From Aminipila sp963524205 (GTDB taxonomy: Bacteria; Bacillota; Clostridia; Peptostreptococcales; Anaerovoracaceae), in the NCBI GenBank assembly GCA_963524205.1, contig CAURED010000002.1, forward strand, positions 62,001-126,000: 64,000 bases of DNA, read 5' to 3'. Position 1 is the first letter of the stretch. Each line of letters opens with the position of its first letter. Of the stretch, positions 8,928-17,528 are shown piece by piece. The position numbers and the translations under genes are program-made. The notes beneath the pieces are model-generated. The model saw only the letters and a list, made by a program, of their open reading frames with translations, had not been told where the DNA came from and made no database searches.

Positions 8928-10532
8928 CTACATTTTTAGAGTTCCGATAAATTTATAATAGATTCTCACCACTTGATGCTTCCTGCCTTTTTCGTCGTAT
9001 GCTCCCTGACCTATTTCTATCCGATCAACCAGCTTAAGTAAAAGCGGTCTTGTCAATTTTTTCACTTCAGTAATATCTTCTACCAGCTTAAAAAAATTTT
9101 CAAATGAGTTCTTTTTACTATCATCTGACTCTTTATGTAAAGCATCTAGCTTTTCTCTAATCTGACGCTCTTCTAACTGATATGCTTTAACCATTCTATC
9201 TAATCGGTCATTGCTAATTTTCCCTAAGATATTATCTTCGTATAATTTACCAATTATCTTATCTAATTCTTTTTGTCTTGAATTAAGGTCATATATACGT
9301 TTTTTCCTTGTTTCCTCATTTTTATTTTTCTTTTCTGCTTTATAATCTTGCTCTAATGCAGTTATAATATCATTTTTTTCTTCTTTCGTTAGACATATTT
9401 GATTGCGTAGTTCCTGAAGCACAATATTGTATAAGGTTTCATAACCAATAAAGTGATTGCTGCACTCCCTTTTTCCATATAGCTTATATCCACCACATAC
9501 AAGATTTGCAACAGAGCTTTTTTTCCTTGTTCCTGTTGAGGACATATTCCTTCCACAATCCATACACTTAACAATACCTGAAAAGATGTTAATAAATTCA
9601 TTTTTAGCTTCATTTCTTCTGGCTATGCTTCGGTTCTTTACTATGTTAAAAATTTCCCTGGCAACTAATGGCTCATGTGTATTTTTAACAATATGCCATT
9701 CTTCTTTAGGTTTTGCCATAATGATTGTGCTCTTAAAAGATACCTTTGATGTTTTGCCTTGTGCCATATCTCCTATATAAACAACATTTTTTAGCATTTT
9801 ACAGACCATTGACGATGTCCATTCTTTTCTCTTAGAATAATTATCTATATTTAAATATGGTTTTTTTATACAACGGTATACCGCAGGGGTTAATACCCCG
9901 CGAGCATTAAATGTTTTTGCTATCTCTTTTGGACTACAACCACTTGCGGCCATATTAAACATTTCTTCTACTATAGGAGCTACTTCATTATCTGCAATCA
10001 AATGATTCTTATTCGTAGGATCTTTTTTATACCCATAAGGTGCAAAACTACTAATATACTCCCCTGCCTGCATTTTTACTTCAAAAGAAGATTTAATTTT
10101 TTTGGAAGTATCTCTAGCATACATTTCATTTATCACGTTCCGAAAAGGTGCAATATCCGTATAAGCACTATCCGAATCATATCCATCATTAATTGCAATA
10201 TACCGAACTCCTTTTGATGGAAAATATATTTCTGTAAGATTACCTGTACTTATATAGTCCCTTCCCAAACGTGATAAATCCTTAGTTATAACAAGATTTA
10301 TTTGCCCTCCCTCTATATCTGCCTTCATTCGCAAAAATTCAGGTCGTTCAAAGGTTGTGCCAGAAATCCCGTCATCAATGTATTCATCATGCACTGAAAA
10401 ATTATTTTTACGAGCAAATGCACAAAGCATTTTTCTTTGAGTGGCTATACTTGAACTTTCACCACTACCTTCATCCTCTTTTGATAAACGCATATATAAA
10501 GCTGCTCTGTAAATTTTGGTTGTGGTTTCCAA
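8928..10532 (-). CDS. Large serine recombinase (integrase/excisionase of the element)
   Basis: A 534-residue protein. It has an N-terminal resolvase domain with catalytic serine in YMRLSKEDE (Ser17) and DLSRLGRDY near 85-93. A recombinase domain follows (GYKKDP, then KPYLNIDN and KMLKNVVYIGD). Next comes a zinc ribbon (CMDCGRNM paired with VCGGY and ECSNH, about 310-355), then a coiled-coil segment (about 385-470). Start: TTG at 10532 with AAGGAGGGG about 8 bases upstream. It resembles the SpoIVCA/TndX type. Its place beside the left attachment repeat shows that it is the enzyme for this element. Confidence 0.93.
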   Translation of the reverse strand: METTTKIYRAALYMRLSKEDEGSGESSSIATQRKMLCAFARKNNFSVHDEYIDDGISGTTFERPEFLRMKADIEGGQINLVITKDLSRLGRDYISTGNLTEIYFPSKGVRYIAINDGYDSDSAYTDIAPFRNVINEMYARDTSKKIKSSFEVKMQAGEYISSFAPYGYKKDPTNKNHLIADNEVAPIVEEMFNMAASGCSPKEIAKTFNARGVLTPAVYRCIKKPYLNIDNYSKRKEWTSSMVCKMLKNVVYIGDMAQGKTSKVSFKSTIIMAKPKEEWHIVKNTHEPLVAREIFNIVKNRSIARRNEAKNEFINIFSGIVKCMDCGRNMSSTGTRKKSSVANLVCGGYKLYGKRECSNHFIGYETLYNIVLQELRNQICLTKEEKNDIITALEQDYKAEKKNKNEETRKKRIYDLNSRQKELDKIIGKLYEDNILGKISNDRLDRMVKAYQLEERQIREKLDALHKESDDSKKNSFENFFKLVEDITEVKKLTRPLLLKLVDRIEIGQGAYDEKGRKHQVVRIYYKFIGTLKM

Positions 10533-10611
10533 AGCTTCCCCTCCTTACATAGTGGAAACCTACAATAACCTGTATTTCTGCAAATCATTGTAGCAAATAC
10601 AACATTTTAAC

Positions 10612-10764
10612 TCAGGTCGTCCCTGCTTTTAAAGGCTTACTCTGTAAATGTTCTTTTAGTACATCCTTTACCTTTTTTTCTTCCATGTAATAACTTTCAA
10701 TTATAATGATACTATCTTTCATGTCATATTCTTTGGTATTCTTCCTTTGCTTATCAATGATCAT
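10612..10764 (-). CDS. Small 50-residue protein upstream of the recombinase
   Basis: Begins MIIDKQRKNTKEYDMK and ends KPLKAGTT. A good AGAGGTG ribosome site lies about 8 bases before the ATG at 10764. It is highly charged, with a hydrophobic central strand (DSIIIIESYYMEEKK), and shows no family I recognise. It sits 79 bp before the recombinase start on the same strand, so the two are probably co-transcribed. By position it could be a directionality factor or a small regulator of excision; that is inference only. Confidence 0.5.
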   Translation of the reverse strand: MIIDKQRKNTKEYDMKDSIIIIESYYMEEKKVKDVLKEHLQSKPLKAGTT

Positions 10765-10819
10765 TTCTATCACCTCTATTCCTATACTTCTATATAAATA
10801 TTCAAATTAACAAACCCCC

Positions 10820-10875
10820 ATTACATATTAAGTAATTAAAAATGTAATATTTGCTGCCCACCCCGTGGTCACGGG
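10820..10875. promoter_or_regulatory. Two inverted repeats before the recombinase transcription unit
   Basis: ATTACAT (10820-10826) pairs with ATGTAAT (10842-10848). A GC-rich perfect palindrome, CCCGTG-GT-CACGGG, lies at 10862-10875. Both are upstream of the 50-residue ORF and its recombinase, in otherwise AT-rich DNA. They could be operator sites or part of the promoter; no regulator can be assigned. Confidence 0.4.
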
Positions 10876-10900
10876 ACTAATTATAGAAAATACGTAGAAA

Positions 10901-10938
10901 AACCCCTTTTGCTAGATTTTTGTCTAACAAAAGGGGTT
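10901..10938. terminator. Terminator after the element's chemoreceptor gene
   Basis: AACCCCTTTTG (10901-10911) pairs perfectly with CAAAAGGGGTT (10928-10938), and inner bases CTAGA/TCTAA extend the stem. It lies 24 bp after the chemoreceptor stop and can work in both directions. Confidence 0.75.
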
Positions 10939-10961
10939 CACTTTATTGCTATTTTGGACTG

Positions 10962-12701
10962 TTATTTAGTACTACCTTCACCATATTTGAAGTGCTGTAT
11001 CAATTCTTTCAGCATATTTGCCTGCGCGGACATTTCTTCACTTAATGCAGCACTTTCTTCTGCTGTAGCACTATTTAACTGAATAACTTCAGATACTTGT
11101 GTAAGTCTAGAATTCACCTCACCAATGGATTTTTCTTGTACTATTGCTGCATCTGCTATATGCTGAATCACTTGAGAAGATTTTTCAGAACTTGAAATGA
11201 TATCATTTAAGGATTCTGCGGTTTCTGAAACGATTGTAGTTCCGTTGGAAATTGCAGCCATGGAGCGTTCAATAAGCTCCGATGTATTTTTTACACTTTC
11301 CGCCGATTTACCAGCAAGATTTCGAACTTCATCAGCTACAACAGCAAAGCCCTTACCTGCTTCTCCAGCACGTGCTGCTTCCACCGCTGCATTCAATGCA
11401 AGAATATTTGTTTGGAACGCAATATCCTCAATATTTTTTATGATTTTCTCAATTTCACTGGAAGCATAACTAATATTGTTCATAGCTTCTATCATTTTTT
11501 GCATTTGCTGTTTTCCCTGTGCAGAAGATGTGCTGGCTTTCTCTGCAATCTTTTTGGCTTGTTCTGCATCCTGGGAAGTTTGTTGGATATTGAGTGCCAT
11601 ATCGCTTACAAAATCAGACAGTTCCTGTATAGCTGCCGTTTGTTCCGTGGCGCCTTGAGCCAGAGTCTGAGAACCTGCAGCCACCTGCACAGATCCACGA
11701 GCTACTTCATCTGAAGATGTATTGATTTGGGATAAGGTGTTTGAAATATGAATGGAAAACTTGTGAATAGAATCATTAATTCCAGACAAATCACCTTGGT
11801 ATTCCGTAGTTGAACCTAAAATGAAATTTCCATTGGAAAAGTTTTTCATCGTGTCATGGATATCATAAAGAATCCCACTTAAGTTATCAACAGTTTGTTT
11901 CGTCGCTGAAGCCAAGGTTTCAAACTCGTCTCCAGTTGCCACCTCAGGTACAGGTGCGTGTAAGTCACCCTGACTAATCAAAACTAAGCGCTGGGTAATA
12001 TTATTTAAGTGCTTTGTCATCCTTCCTGCGATGACAACCATAGACACGATTCCCAGAACCCCCATAAGAATACCGCATATAATAATACCGATTAAAGAAA
12101 GTTCCTTTGCCATTTGATACTGGCTTATGATTTTTTCAATATCTTCATAATAGTTACCGGTACTGATATACCAGCCATACGGTTCATATTTTTCTGTATA
12201 TGCACGCTTTTTAAAGCTGCCTTCCTTATCCGGTTTTGTGAAGTAAAATTCTGTAAACCCGCCGTTTTTATGATTGCCGGCTTCGATGATATTCTGAATG
12301 AAGTAATTACCTTCTAAATCTTTTTCGTTATACCTCTGCTTGCCCTCATATTCGGTTTTCATATGTACAACACAAGTGCCGTCTTCTAAATCCGCCCAGA
12401 AATACCCGTTTCCATCATTATATCTGGTATCGCGTACAATCTTTGTTGCCGCTGACATTTCCTCATCGTGCGTAATCTCACCGTTTAAATATCGTTGGTG
12501 GTTTACATCCAATACACTGATCAGGTTTTCAGTGCTAGTTTTTATCACCGAATCGAACTTTTGCTGCTCTGCCATAATTGCTGCGTTATGAGCTTTCGTC
12601 AGCTCAACAAATGATACAAGTCCTTGTATAAAGACCGTTATCAAAATCAGAACCCCGAAAATAAGTACTAACTTTGTCTTGATGTTTGCTTGTTTAATCA
12701 T
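10962..12701 (-). CDS. Methyl-accepting chemotaxis protein, single-Cache type
   Basis: 579 residues: an N-terminal membrane helix (about 11-31); an extracellular sCache-type domain (NDGNGYFWADLEDG near 95-110, GWYISTGNY near 180); a second helix (about 200-225); a HAMP segment; and a full signalling domain with the conserved hairpin IAFQTNILALNAAVEAARAG. It senses an unknown small ligand and signals to CheA/CheW, which are not in the window. It is a single-gene unit carried inside the feoB element. Such Cache domains often bind small carboxylates, which might suit the element's metabolism, but that is a guess. Confidence 0.88.
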   Translation of the reverse strand: MIKQANIKTKLVLIFGVLILITVFIQGLVSFVELTKAHNAAIMAEQQKFDSVIKTSTENLISVLDVNHQRYLNGEITHDEEMSAATKIVRDTRYNDGNGYFWADLEDGTCVVHMKTEYEGKQRYNEKDLEGNYFIQNIIEAGNHKNGGFTEFYFTKPDKEGSFKKRAYTEKYEPYGWYISTGNYYEDIEKIISQYQMAKELSLIGIIICGILMGVLGIVSMVVIAGRMTKHLNNITQRLVLISQGDLHAPVPEVATGDEFETLASATKQTVDNLSGILYDIHDTMKNFSNGNFILGSTTEYQGDLSGINDSIHKFSIHISNTLSQINTSSDEVARGSVQVAAGSQTLAQGATEQTAAIQELSDFVSDMALNIQQTSQDAEQAKKIAEKASTSSAQGKQQMQKMIEAMNNISYASSEIEKIIKNIEDIAFQTNILALNAAVEAARAGEAGKGFAVVADEVRNLAGKSAESVKNTSELIERSMAAISNGTTIVSETAESLNDIISSSEKSSQVIQHIADAAIVQEKSIGEVNSRLTQVSEVIQLNSATAEESAALSEEMSAQANMLKELIQHFKYGEGSTK

Positions 12702-12963
12702 TGCTACATTCCCTCTTACTCAAATTTAAATATTATGGAAATACTTAACTCCATACTTTATCTATAGATTAATTACCCATCAATCACAGATATAAACATG
12801 AGCGTCAATTCTACAGATACCTATATGAAAATAACTACCCATAGTAAAATTAGAGTATAAGAATTATCTGAGCCTCTCAAGGTAACAACTGACGTATTCC
12901 TTCAGGCAGACTTGCCATAGCAGTTGCTATCCGCTATAAGTAATAGCACAGGACTCTGCTCCT
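12702..12963. other. Intergenic region with a candidate structured segment
   Basis: 262 bp between the chemoreceptor start and the acetyltransferase stop. The right part (12862-12973) has complementary ends, AATTATCT (12862-12869) with AGATAATT (12966-12973) and GAGC with GCTC. About 85 bases of mixed, fairly GC-rich sequence with smaller stems lie between. On the plus strand a run of six T follows. I could not match it to a riboswitch or ribozyme class that I know. The left part (12702-12860) is AT-rich and would hold the chemoreceptor promoter. Confidence 0.35.
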
Positions 12964-13500
12964 TTAGATAATTTTTTCATATATTTTGAACCATTTTAAC
13001 CCATAGCTTTCTAGCCCTAAATCGATTGTGCCGACATATTTGAATCCACATTTTTCGTATAATCTGATTGCAGGTAAATTCTTTTCGTAAACGTCTAATC
13101 GAATCGACTTCACATTAGATTTAATGCTATGTTCCGTAGCAAATTCTATCATTGCTTGCCCTACACCTTGTCCTAAATAAGACGGATGAACAACAAATGT
13201 ATAAATCACATATACATGTTCATAACTCAAATCCCTTAGCCATTTTGCTTCAAGATATGCCGGTTCAGGCTTATGTCGCAATATGATTGAACCCACAATA
13301 TTTCCATTGTATATTGCTACGTATAGGCATTCTTCATTTATTCCATTTATAGCATCCTTACGAGTAGGATAAACACCCTTTTTCCATCCTGGATAATTTA
13401 TTGTGCTTTCTAAGTAGTCATTCAATTTATCATAGAGCCGCTCTAACTCATCAATATCATGATTGCTTGCCTGTCTAATAGTTATTTTTTTACTTTTCAT
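12964..13500 (-). CDS. GNAT-family N-acetyltransferase
   Basis: A 178-residue single-domain protein of the Gcn5 fold. The acetyl-CoA pyrophosphate loop is GQGVGQAM (about 117-124), after a VVHPSYL strand. The C-terminal NLPAIRLYEKCGFKYVG motif is typical of the family. The substrate is unknown. It stands alone between the chemoreceptor and the divergent cysteine-rich genes, and is one of three GNAT genes inside the element. Confidence 0.8.
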   Translation of the reverse strand: MKSKKITIRQASNHDIDELERLYDKLNDYLESTINYPGWKKGVYPTRKDAINGINEECLYVAIYNGNIVGSIILRHKPEPAYLEAKWLRDLSYEHVYVIYTFVVHPSYLGQGVGQAMIEFATEHSIKSNVKSIRLDVYEKNLPAIRLYEKCGFKYVGTIDLGLESYGLKWFKIYEKII

Positions 13501-13686
13501 ATAATCACCTAATTCCAGTGTAAACCTTAAAATTCATTAATAATTGTATGCTCTCCCAGTTGTTTCAATAATGCAGTAAAATTAGTGTTGTCAATGGGTA
13601 CATAAAATCTTCAATTTCATCAATTTTGGGTAGCAATATAGCACACTAATAATTATATTTCATATTATTGATAAGGAGGGATTATT

Positions 13687-14121
13687 ATGCTTAATGAAAA
13701 TAATAAATGTGATAAAGAAAATGTTATTCGTCAATTAATGAAAGTTGAAGCACAGGTTACAGTTACACCCCTAGTAGAACATGGACACCCAAAAGTTTAT
13801 TTCGTTAACTCCTGTATCAATCCAAATTTGGATTGCAGTAATGATGAATGCAATAACTGTAATTATTGCGATTGTTTAAATCATGACTCTCACAATTCTG
13901 CCTATCCCTTTTGGGGTTCTGATCATAGTATAACTTGTGAATCCGACAAATCAAAACATAAATTCAATTATACTCTGACACAAGTAATCTGTATTGAAAT
14001 TCCTATATCTATAGACGCAGAAGTAGATATTAAAGAAGGAATTGCATGCTGTGACAGCCCGGATGTTAACCCAAAAGATGATATAAATAAAAAGCACCGT
14101 TCTTACATGCAAATGCTATAA
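13687..14121 (+). CDS. Cysteine-rich protein, possible spore or surface component (1)
   Basis: A 144-residue protein with no recognised domain. It has a cysteine cluster around 43-65 (CINPN, then CSNDECNNCNYCDC) between two strand-rich segments: VTVTPLVEHG at about 26-35 and VICIEIPISIDAEV at about 100-113. A GIACC motif follows. The same plan, a VTITP strand and later an ICVQIP strand with a GIVC motif, recurs in the next gene, so the two are related. A strong AAGGAGGG site precedes the ATG. Lack of a signal peptide together with high cysteine content fits spore-coat or exosporium proteins, but this is inference. Confidence 0.55.
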   Translation: MLNENNKCDKENVIRQLMKVEAQVTVTPLVEHGHPKVYFVNSCINPNLDCSNDECNNCNYCDCLNHDSHNSAYPFWGSDHSITCESDKSKHKFNYTLTQVICIEIPISIDAEVDIKEGIACCDSPDVNPKDDINKKHRSYMQML

Positions 14122-14176
14122 CCTTTAAAAAGCATGTGTAAATAATTAATTAAAGATTTGAAAGGCGTGAAATAAT

Positions 14177-14941
14177 ATGTCAGTTTGTACTGATTGTAAT
14201 AATTCTAATATAAAAACTGTTACAACACTTCAAAATCAAGATGCTGTATGTGAAAGCATTGTTCACGAAACTGTATGTGTTCAAGGTAACGTAACGATTA
14301 CACCTAGCATAGTAAGTGGGCCGAGTACCTCATTCTGTGTAGGTAATCCTATAATAGGAAGCTGCCCAGGAGAATTGCGTAGGAACTGTGTATTTACAGT
14401 AAGCCAGAACATCTGCGTCCAGATACCTTTAACTTTTTCTGCTACTGCTACTGCTGCATCAAACGGAATAGTATGTGGTATTCCAGATATCGGACCATGT
14501 GAAGAGATAACTGCTTGTACCCATACAATTGGATTCTTTAGAAATAACCCTGACTTTACCAATGAACTAATAATTAATGCTGGGGGTTCAATTATTCTTG
14601 GTGTTAATAATAATGGTCTTAGTTTTACGGTAACAACAGCCAATGCAAATGCGGTTTTAAACTTTAATACTCCGTCACCTCCAGCACCAGCAAGGCCTCC
14701 GCTTTCCCAGCAATATCAAAACCTTTATGCACAATTGCTAGCAGCTAATTTAAATGTCTTAGTTCTAGAGGCTGAAGGTATTAAAGTTTGCAGTTTTGCC
14801 ATTGAAGCAATAAACAATGCAAATATATTCCTAGCTAATTCTCCTGCAGGAGGAACCACAGGCGCACCCGAATTTCAAGCAGCACTTGAAGAATTCAATT
14901 CAGGTGAAGCCCTAGGCTGTCCCACGCATTGTGAACAATAA
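14177..14941 (+). CDS. Cysteine-rich protein, possible spore or surface component (2)
   Basis: 254 residues. The N-terminal half (about 1-112) shares the pattern of the upstream gene: CVQGNVTITPSIVSG, a cysteine pair around CPGELRRNC, then QNICVQIPLTFSATA and GIVCGIPD. From about 113 it has CTHTIGFFRNNP and a helical QQYQNLYAQLLAANLNVL segment. This resembles the C-T-x-T-x-G-Y-W-K module found in several bacterial surface proteins, here with GFF in place of GYW. It ends with a Cys pair (GCPTHCEQ). It probably forms an operon with the preceding gene, 55 bp away. Function is unknown. Confidence 0.55.
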   Translation: MSVCTDCNNSNIKTVTTLQNQDAVCESIVHETVCVQGNVTITPSIVSGPSTSFCVGNPIIGSCPGELRRNCVFTVSQNICVQIPLTFSATATAASNGIVCGIPDIGPCEEITACTHTIGFFRNNPDFTNELIINAGGSIILGVNNNGLSFTVTTANANAVLNFNTPSPPAPARPPLSQQYQNLYAQLLAANLNVLVLEAEGIKVCSFAIEAINNANIFLANSPAGGTTGAPEFQAALEEFNSGEALGCPTHCEQ

Positions 14942-14959
14942 GATAATAATCTATTAAAT

Positions 14960-15001
14960 AATAAAGGGGAAAGGCTAAACAAATGGTTTTTGCCCTTTAT
15001 T
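14960..15001. terminator. Bidirectional terminator between convergent genes
   Basis: AATAAAGGG-type sequence (about 14960-14968) pairs with CCCTTTAT (14993-15000), with further A/T pairs inside. It separates the cysteine-rich gene from the end of the convergent ten-gene operon. Confidence 0.6.
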
Positions 15002-15010
15002 TGTATTTAA

Positions 15011-15961
15011 CTATTCATCTTGCAGACTATTAATTTTTTGCTCAGTTTCTACTATCAAATCTACATCACTCTGTGTTTTCTTTTTTAATTTTTTCACAAA
15101 GTTCTTAATATCAATTTCAGAATAAATTAATGCAGAAAAAATCAGAATGCCCCCTATAACACTTCTTGCTCCCATGCTATCTCCTAAAATGATGTAGGAT
15201 GCTATGGCACCATTTACAGGTTCCAGAGAAAATATAATTCCCACTCTGGTTGAATCTATATATTGTTGTGCATTTGTCTGCATAAAAAATCCTAATGCCG
15301 TACCAAATATTCCTATAAACAACAGCGCATACAAGCTTGTTGTTTTAATCCCCACAGGAAAATCCTCCATGCAAAAGGCAACCACCAACCCTAACATAGA
15401 AATAAAAAACATTTGAATCAATGTCAGCAAAGCCGGGTCATTATCCTTTATAAATTTTTCCGTAGCTATCAGATGAGCTGCGGAACATACGGAACACATC
15501 AAACAAAGAATATCTCCAAAATTAACAGATATCCCCATTTCGCTTGTGTAAGAGATGACAAATAAACCAATTGTACAAATAATTGCACTTATTACCGCTT
15601 TCGTTTTAATTTTACTTTTACAAACCAACCAAAGTAAAAACGGTACTATAATAACGGCCAAACAACAAAAGAAGGAAGCCCTTGATGAAGTTGTATATCC
15701 TATACCTACCGTTGCAAAAACATATGTACAAAACAATATCCCTGATAAAATAAGTCCATCTTTTACCAGTTTTTTATTAATATTTTTTAATCTACTATGA
15801 AACAATATAATCAATACTACAGTCGCTATAAAAAATCTGATTCCAACCTGATAAAAAGGAGTAACACTATCAGAAACTATTTTCATAGCTGGAAAACCTA
15901 TTCCCCAAAATACCGTTACTAACACTAGTTGTAAAATACTTGTAATCCCTTTTTTCCCCAT
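15011..15961 (-). CDS. EamA/DMT transporter, probable exporter of the element's product
   Basis: A 316-residue protein with about ten membrane helices in two EamA repeats. The signatures are VFWGIGFPAMK near 18-28, GYTTSSRASFFCCL near 88-101, and IFSLEPVNGAIASY near 243-256. It is the last gene of the ten-gene metabolic run, 118 bp after the aminotransferase. It has its own good ribosome site, and a perfect palindrome sits in the gap. DMT carriers often export amino acids, so it may export the pathway product. The substrate is not proven. Confidence 0.8.
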   Translation of the reverse strand: MGKKGITSILQLVLVTVFWGIGFPAMKIVSDSVTPFYQVGIRFFIATVVLIILFHSRLKNINKKLVKDGLILSGILFCTYVFATVGIGYTTSSRASFFCCLAVIIVPFLLWLVCKSKIKTKAVISAIICTIGLFVISYTSEMGISVNFGDILCLMCSVCSAAHLIATEKFIKDNDPALLTLIQMFFISMLGLVVAFCMEDFPVGIKTTSLYALLFIGIFGTALGFFMQTNAQQYIDSTRVGIIFSLEPVNGAIASYIILGDSMGARSVIGGILIFSALIYSEIDIKNFVKKLKKKTQSDVDLIVETEQKINSLQDE

Positions 15962-15987
15962 TTCTTCACCTTCTGAATTTCACTGTT

Positions 15988-16005
15988 AGTGTAAAATTTT
16001 ACACT
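15988..16005. promoter_or_regulatory. Perfect 18-bp palindrome, probable operator before the exporter gene
   Basis: AGTGTAAAATTTTACACT is a perfect inverted repeat 26 bp upstream of the exporter ATG. A further half-site TTTACACT lies at 16049-16056 in the same 118-bp gap. Such sites usually bind dimeric repressors, so the exporter may be separately controlled. No matching regulator gene was identified. Confidence 0.55.
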
Positions 16006-16079
16006 TATTAATTAACCCTTTATTTCTCAAGCTTCACACCATAAATACTTTACACTATCATTTCACTAAAAACAATATA

Positions 16080-17471
16080 CTACCACTTTTTTTCTTTAAT
16101 TTCTTGCTCAAATTGTTCAATGCTTCTATCCAATATTTCGAAGGCTATTTTTATCTCGTCAACTTCAAATGTTAATGATGGACTTATTCTTATAGTATTA
16201 GGGACATAGCCACCAATAAGAAGTCCATTTTCAAGGCAAATTTTTCTGAGAACACCAAGCGGATATTCTTGATTTTTCCTAAGTACTACTTTTCTATCTT
16301 CCTCCATCAACGGTAAGGCCTTACCGTCAATGGTTTTACAAATCTCTGCACCCCAAAACATACCTTTCCCGTGTATATCTCCAATACATTCATACTTATC
16401 TTTTAATTTCATTAACTCTTCAAAAAATATGCTTTCCTTTTTTTTCACACTTTCTATAAGCTTATTTTCTTCAATATACTTTAAATTTGCACAAACAGCT
16501 GCCATCCCCGCAGGATGAGAAGCAAAAGAGCTGCATATCTGCCATTTCTGAGGGTTTACAATTTCTGAAAGATCTTTTGATATACCTATTCCAGACACGG
16601 GTATAGCTCCATTGCTTATACCCTTTCCGAAACAAACAATATCCGGATTAATACCCTCAAATTGCTGATATGCAAGCCAGTGTCCCGTTCTGAATCCACT
16701 ATAAATTTCATCATCAATCCACAATATTCCATATTCCTGTGTCAAAGCTCTAAACTGCCTAATATATTCTTCTGGTGGAGTTATAACAGCCAATCCCAGA
16801 ATACAATCAGAAAAAATAGCTGCAATATTATCTGGACCAATTTCACAAATTTTTTCTCTCAACTTTGTAATACAAAATAGCTCTTTAGATTTACGACATT
16901 CAGAATAATTTTTATTAAAAGGGCATTGATTACAAAATGGGTATTCAAAAAATTCTGTTTTATGTTTTGGTACTTCTTTATAAATTCCTTCGTCATTCAC
17001 CACAGTTCCAAATTCAGGAAAATCAGAACAATTTCTTGCTTCAACAGTCCAACCATGATAAGCATAGCTATGAGTCAAGATTATATCTTTCTTAGTCACT
17101 TCTTTTGCAAGCAAAATAGCGCCTTCTACCGCTTCACTTCCCGTAACAAAAAATCGAATTTTTTGTATCCATTTCTCATCTTTAAAAATAGTTGAAAAAA
17201 TTAATCTAACAGCTTCTTGTCTATATTCATTGAGAGACTCTTCCCACACAAAACCGTATTTATCCAAAGCTTCTTTTATGTATAAATTAATAGCTTTATT
17301 CCCATTTCCTGAAATTATTGCCCCTAATTGTCCTGTGAAATCCAAAAGACTTTGCCCATTTTCAAGAAAAATACGATTTCCCTCTGCTCCTGTTACAGAA
17401 AGTCCGTGGAATTGATTTCCGTATATGAATCCAGAAAGATAATGTTCCCTTATAAGTTCTTGATTTAACAT
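16080..17471 (-). CDS. Class III pyridoxal-phosphate aminotransferase
   Basis: 463 residues, the usual length of the family. Visible motifs: SGSEAVEGAILLAK-like phosphate-binding region (as TGSEAVEGAI), AYHGW for cofactor stacking, WIDDEIYSGFRTG with the PLP-binding aspartate, and the Schiff-base lysine in CFGKGISNG. A cysteine insertion, C-x2-C-P-F then two more cysteines (about 175-200), matches the CPF motif of GABA/ornithine-type archaeal aminotransferases. It would add or remove an amino group on a 2-oxoacid or an omega position. It follows the second GNAT gene by 57 bp and belongs to the ten-gene operon. Confidence 0.85.
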   Translation of the reverse strand: MLNQELIREHYLSGFIYGNQFHGLSVTGAEGNRIFLENGQSLLDFTGQLGAIISGNGNKAINLYIKEALDKYGFVWEESLNEYRQEAVRLIFSTIFKDEKWIQKIRFFVTGSEAVEGAILLAKEVTKKDIILTHSYAYHGWTVEARNCSDFPEFGTVVNDEGIYKEVPKHKTEFFEYPFCNQCPFNKNYSECRKSKELFCITKLREKICEIGPDNIAAIFSDCILGLAVITPPEEYIRQFRALTQEYGILWIDDEIYSGFRTGHWLAYQQFEGINPDIVCFGKGISNGAIPVSGIGISKDLSEIVNPQKWQICSSFASHPAGMAAVCANLKYIEENKLIESVKKKESIFFEELMKLKDKYECIGDIHGKGMFWGAEICKTIDGKALPLMEEDRKVVLRKNQEYPLGVLRKICLENGLLIGGYVPNTIRISPSLTFEVDEIKIAFEILDRSIEQFEQEIKEKKW

Positions 17472-17528
17472 AATTAATTATAACTCTCCTATTCTTCATT
17501 TTCCAGCTACTTAAAAATTTAATCAAGA

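Noticed and set aside
11197..11469. Plus-strand frames opposite the chemoreceptor genes (also 54693-55037 and 55249-55832)
   Set aside because: They mirror conserved signalling-domain sequence on the coding strand; shadows only.
13643..13669. SigK-like promoter (AC, 16 bases, CATATTATT) before the first cysteine-rich gene
   Set aside because: The predicted transcription start would fall on the ribosome site itself, leaving almost no leader. A chance match in AT-rich DNA is likely.
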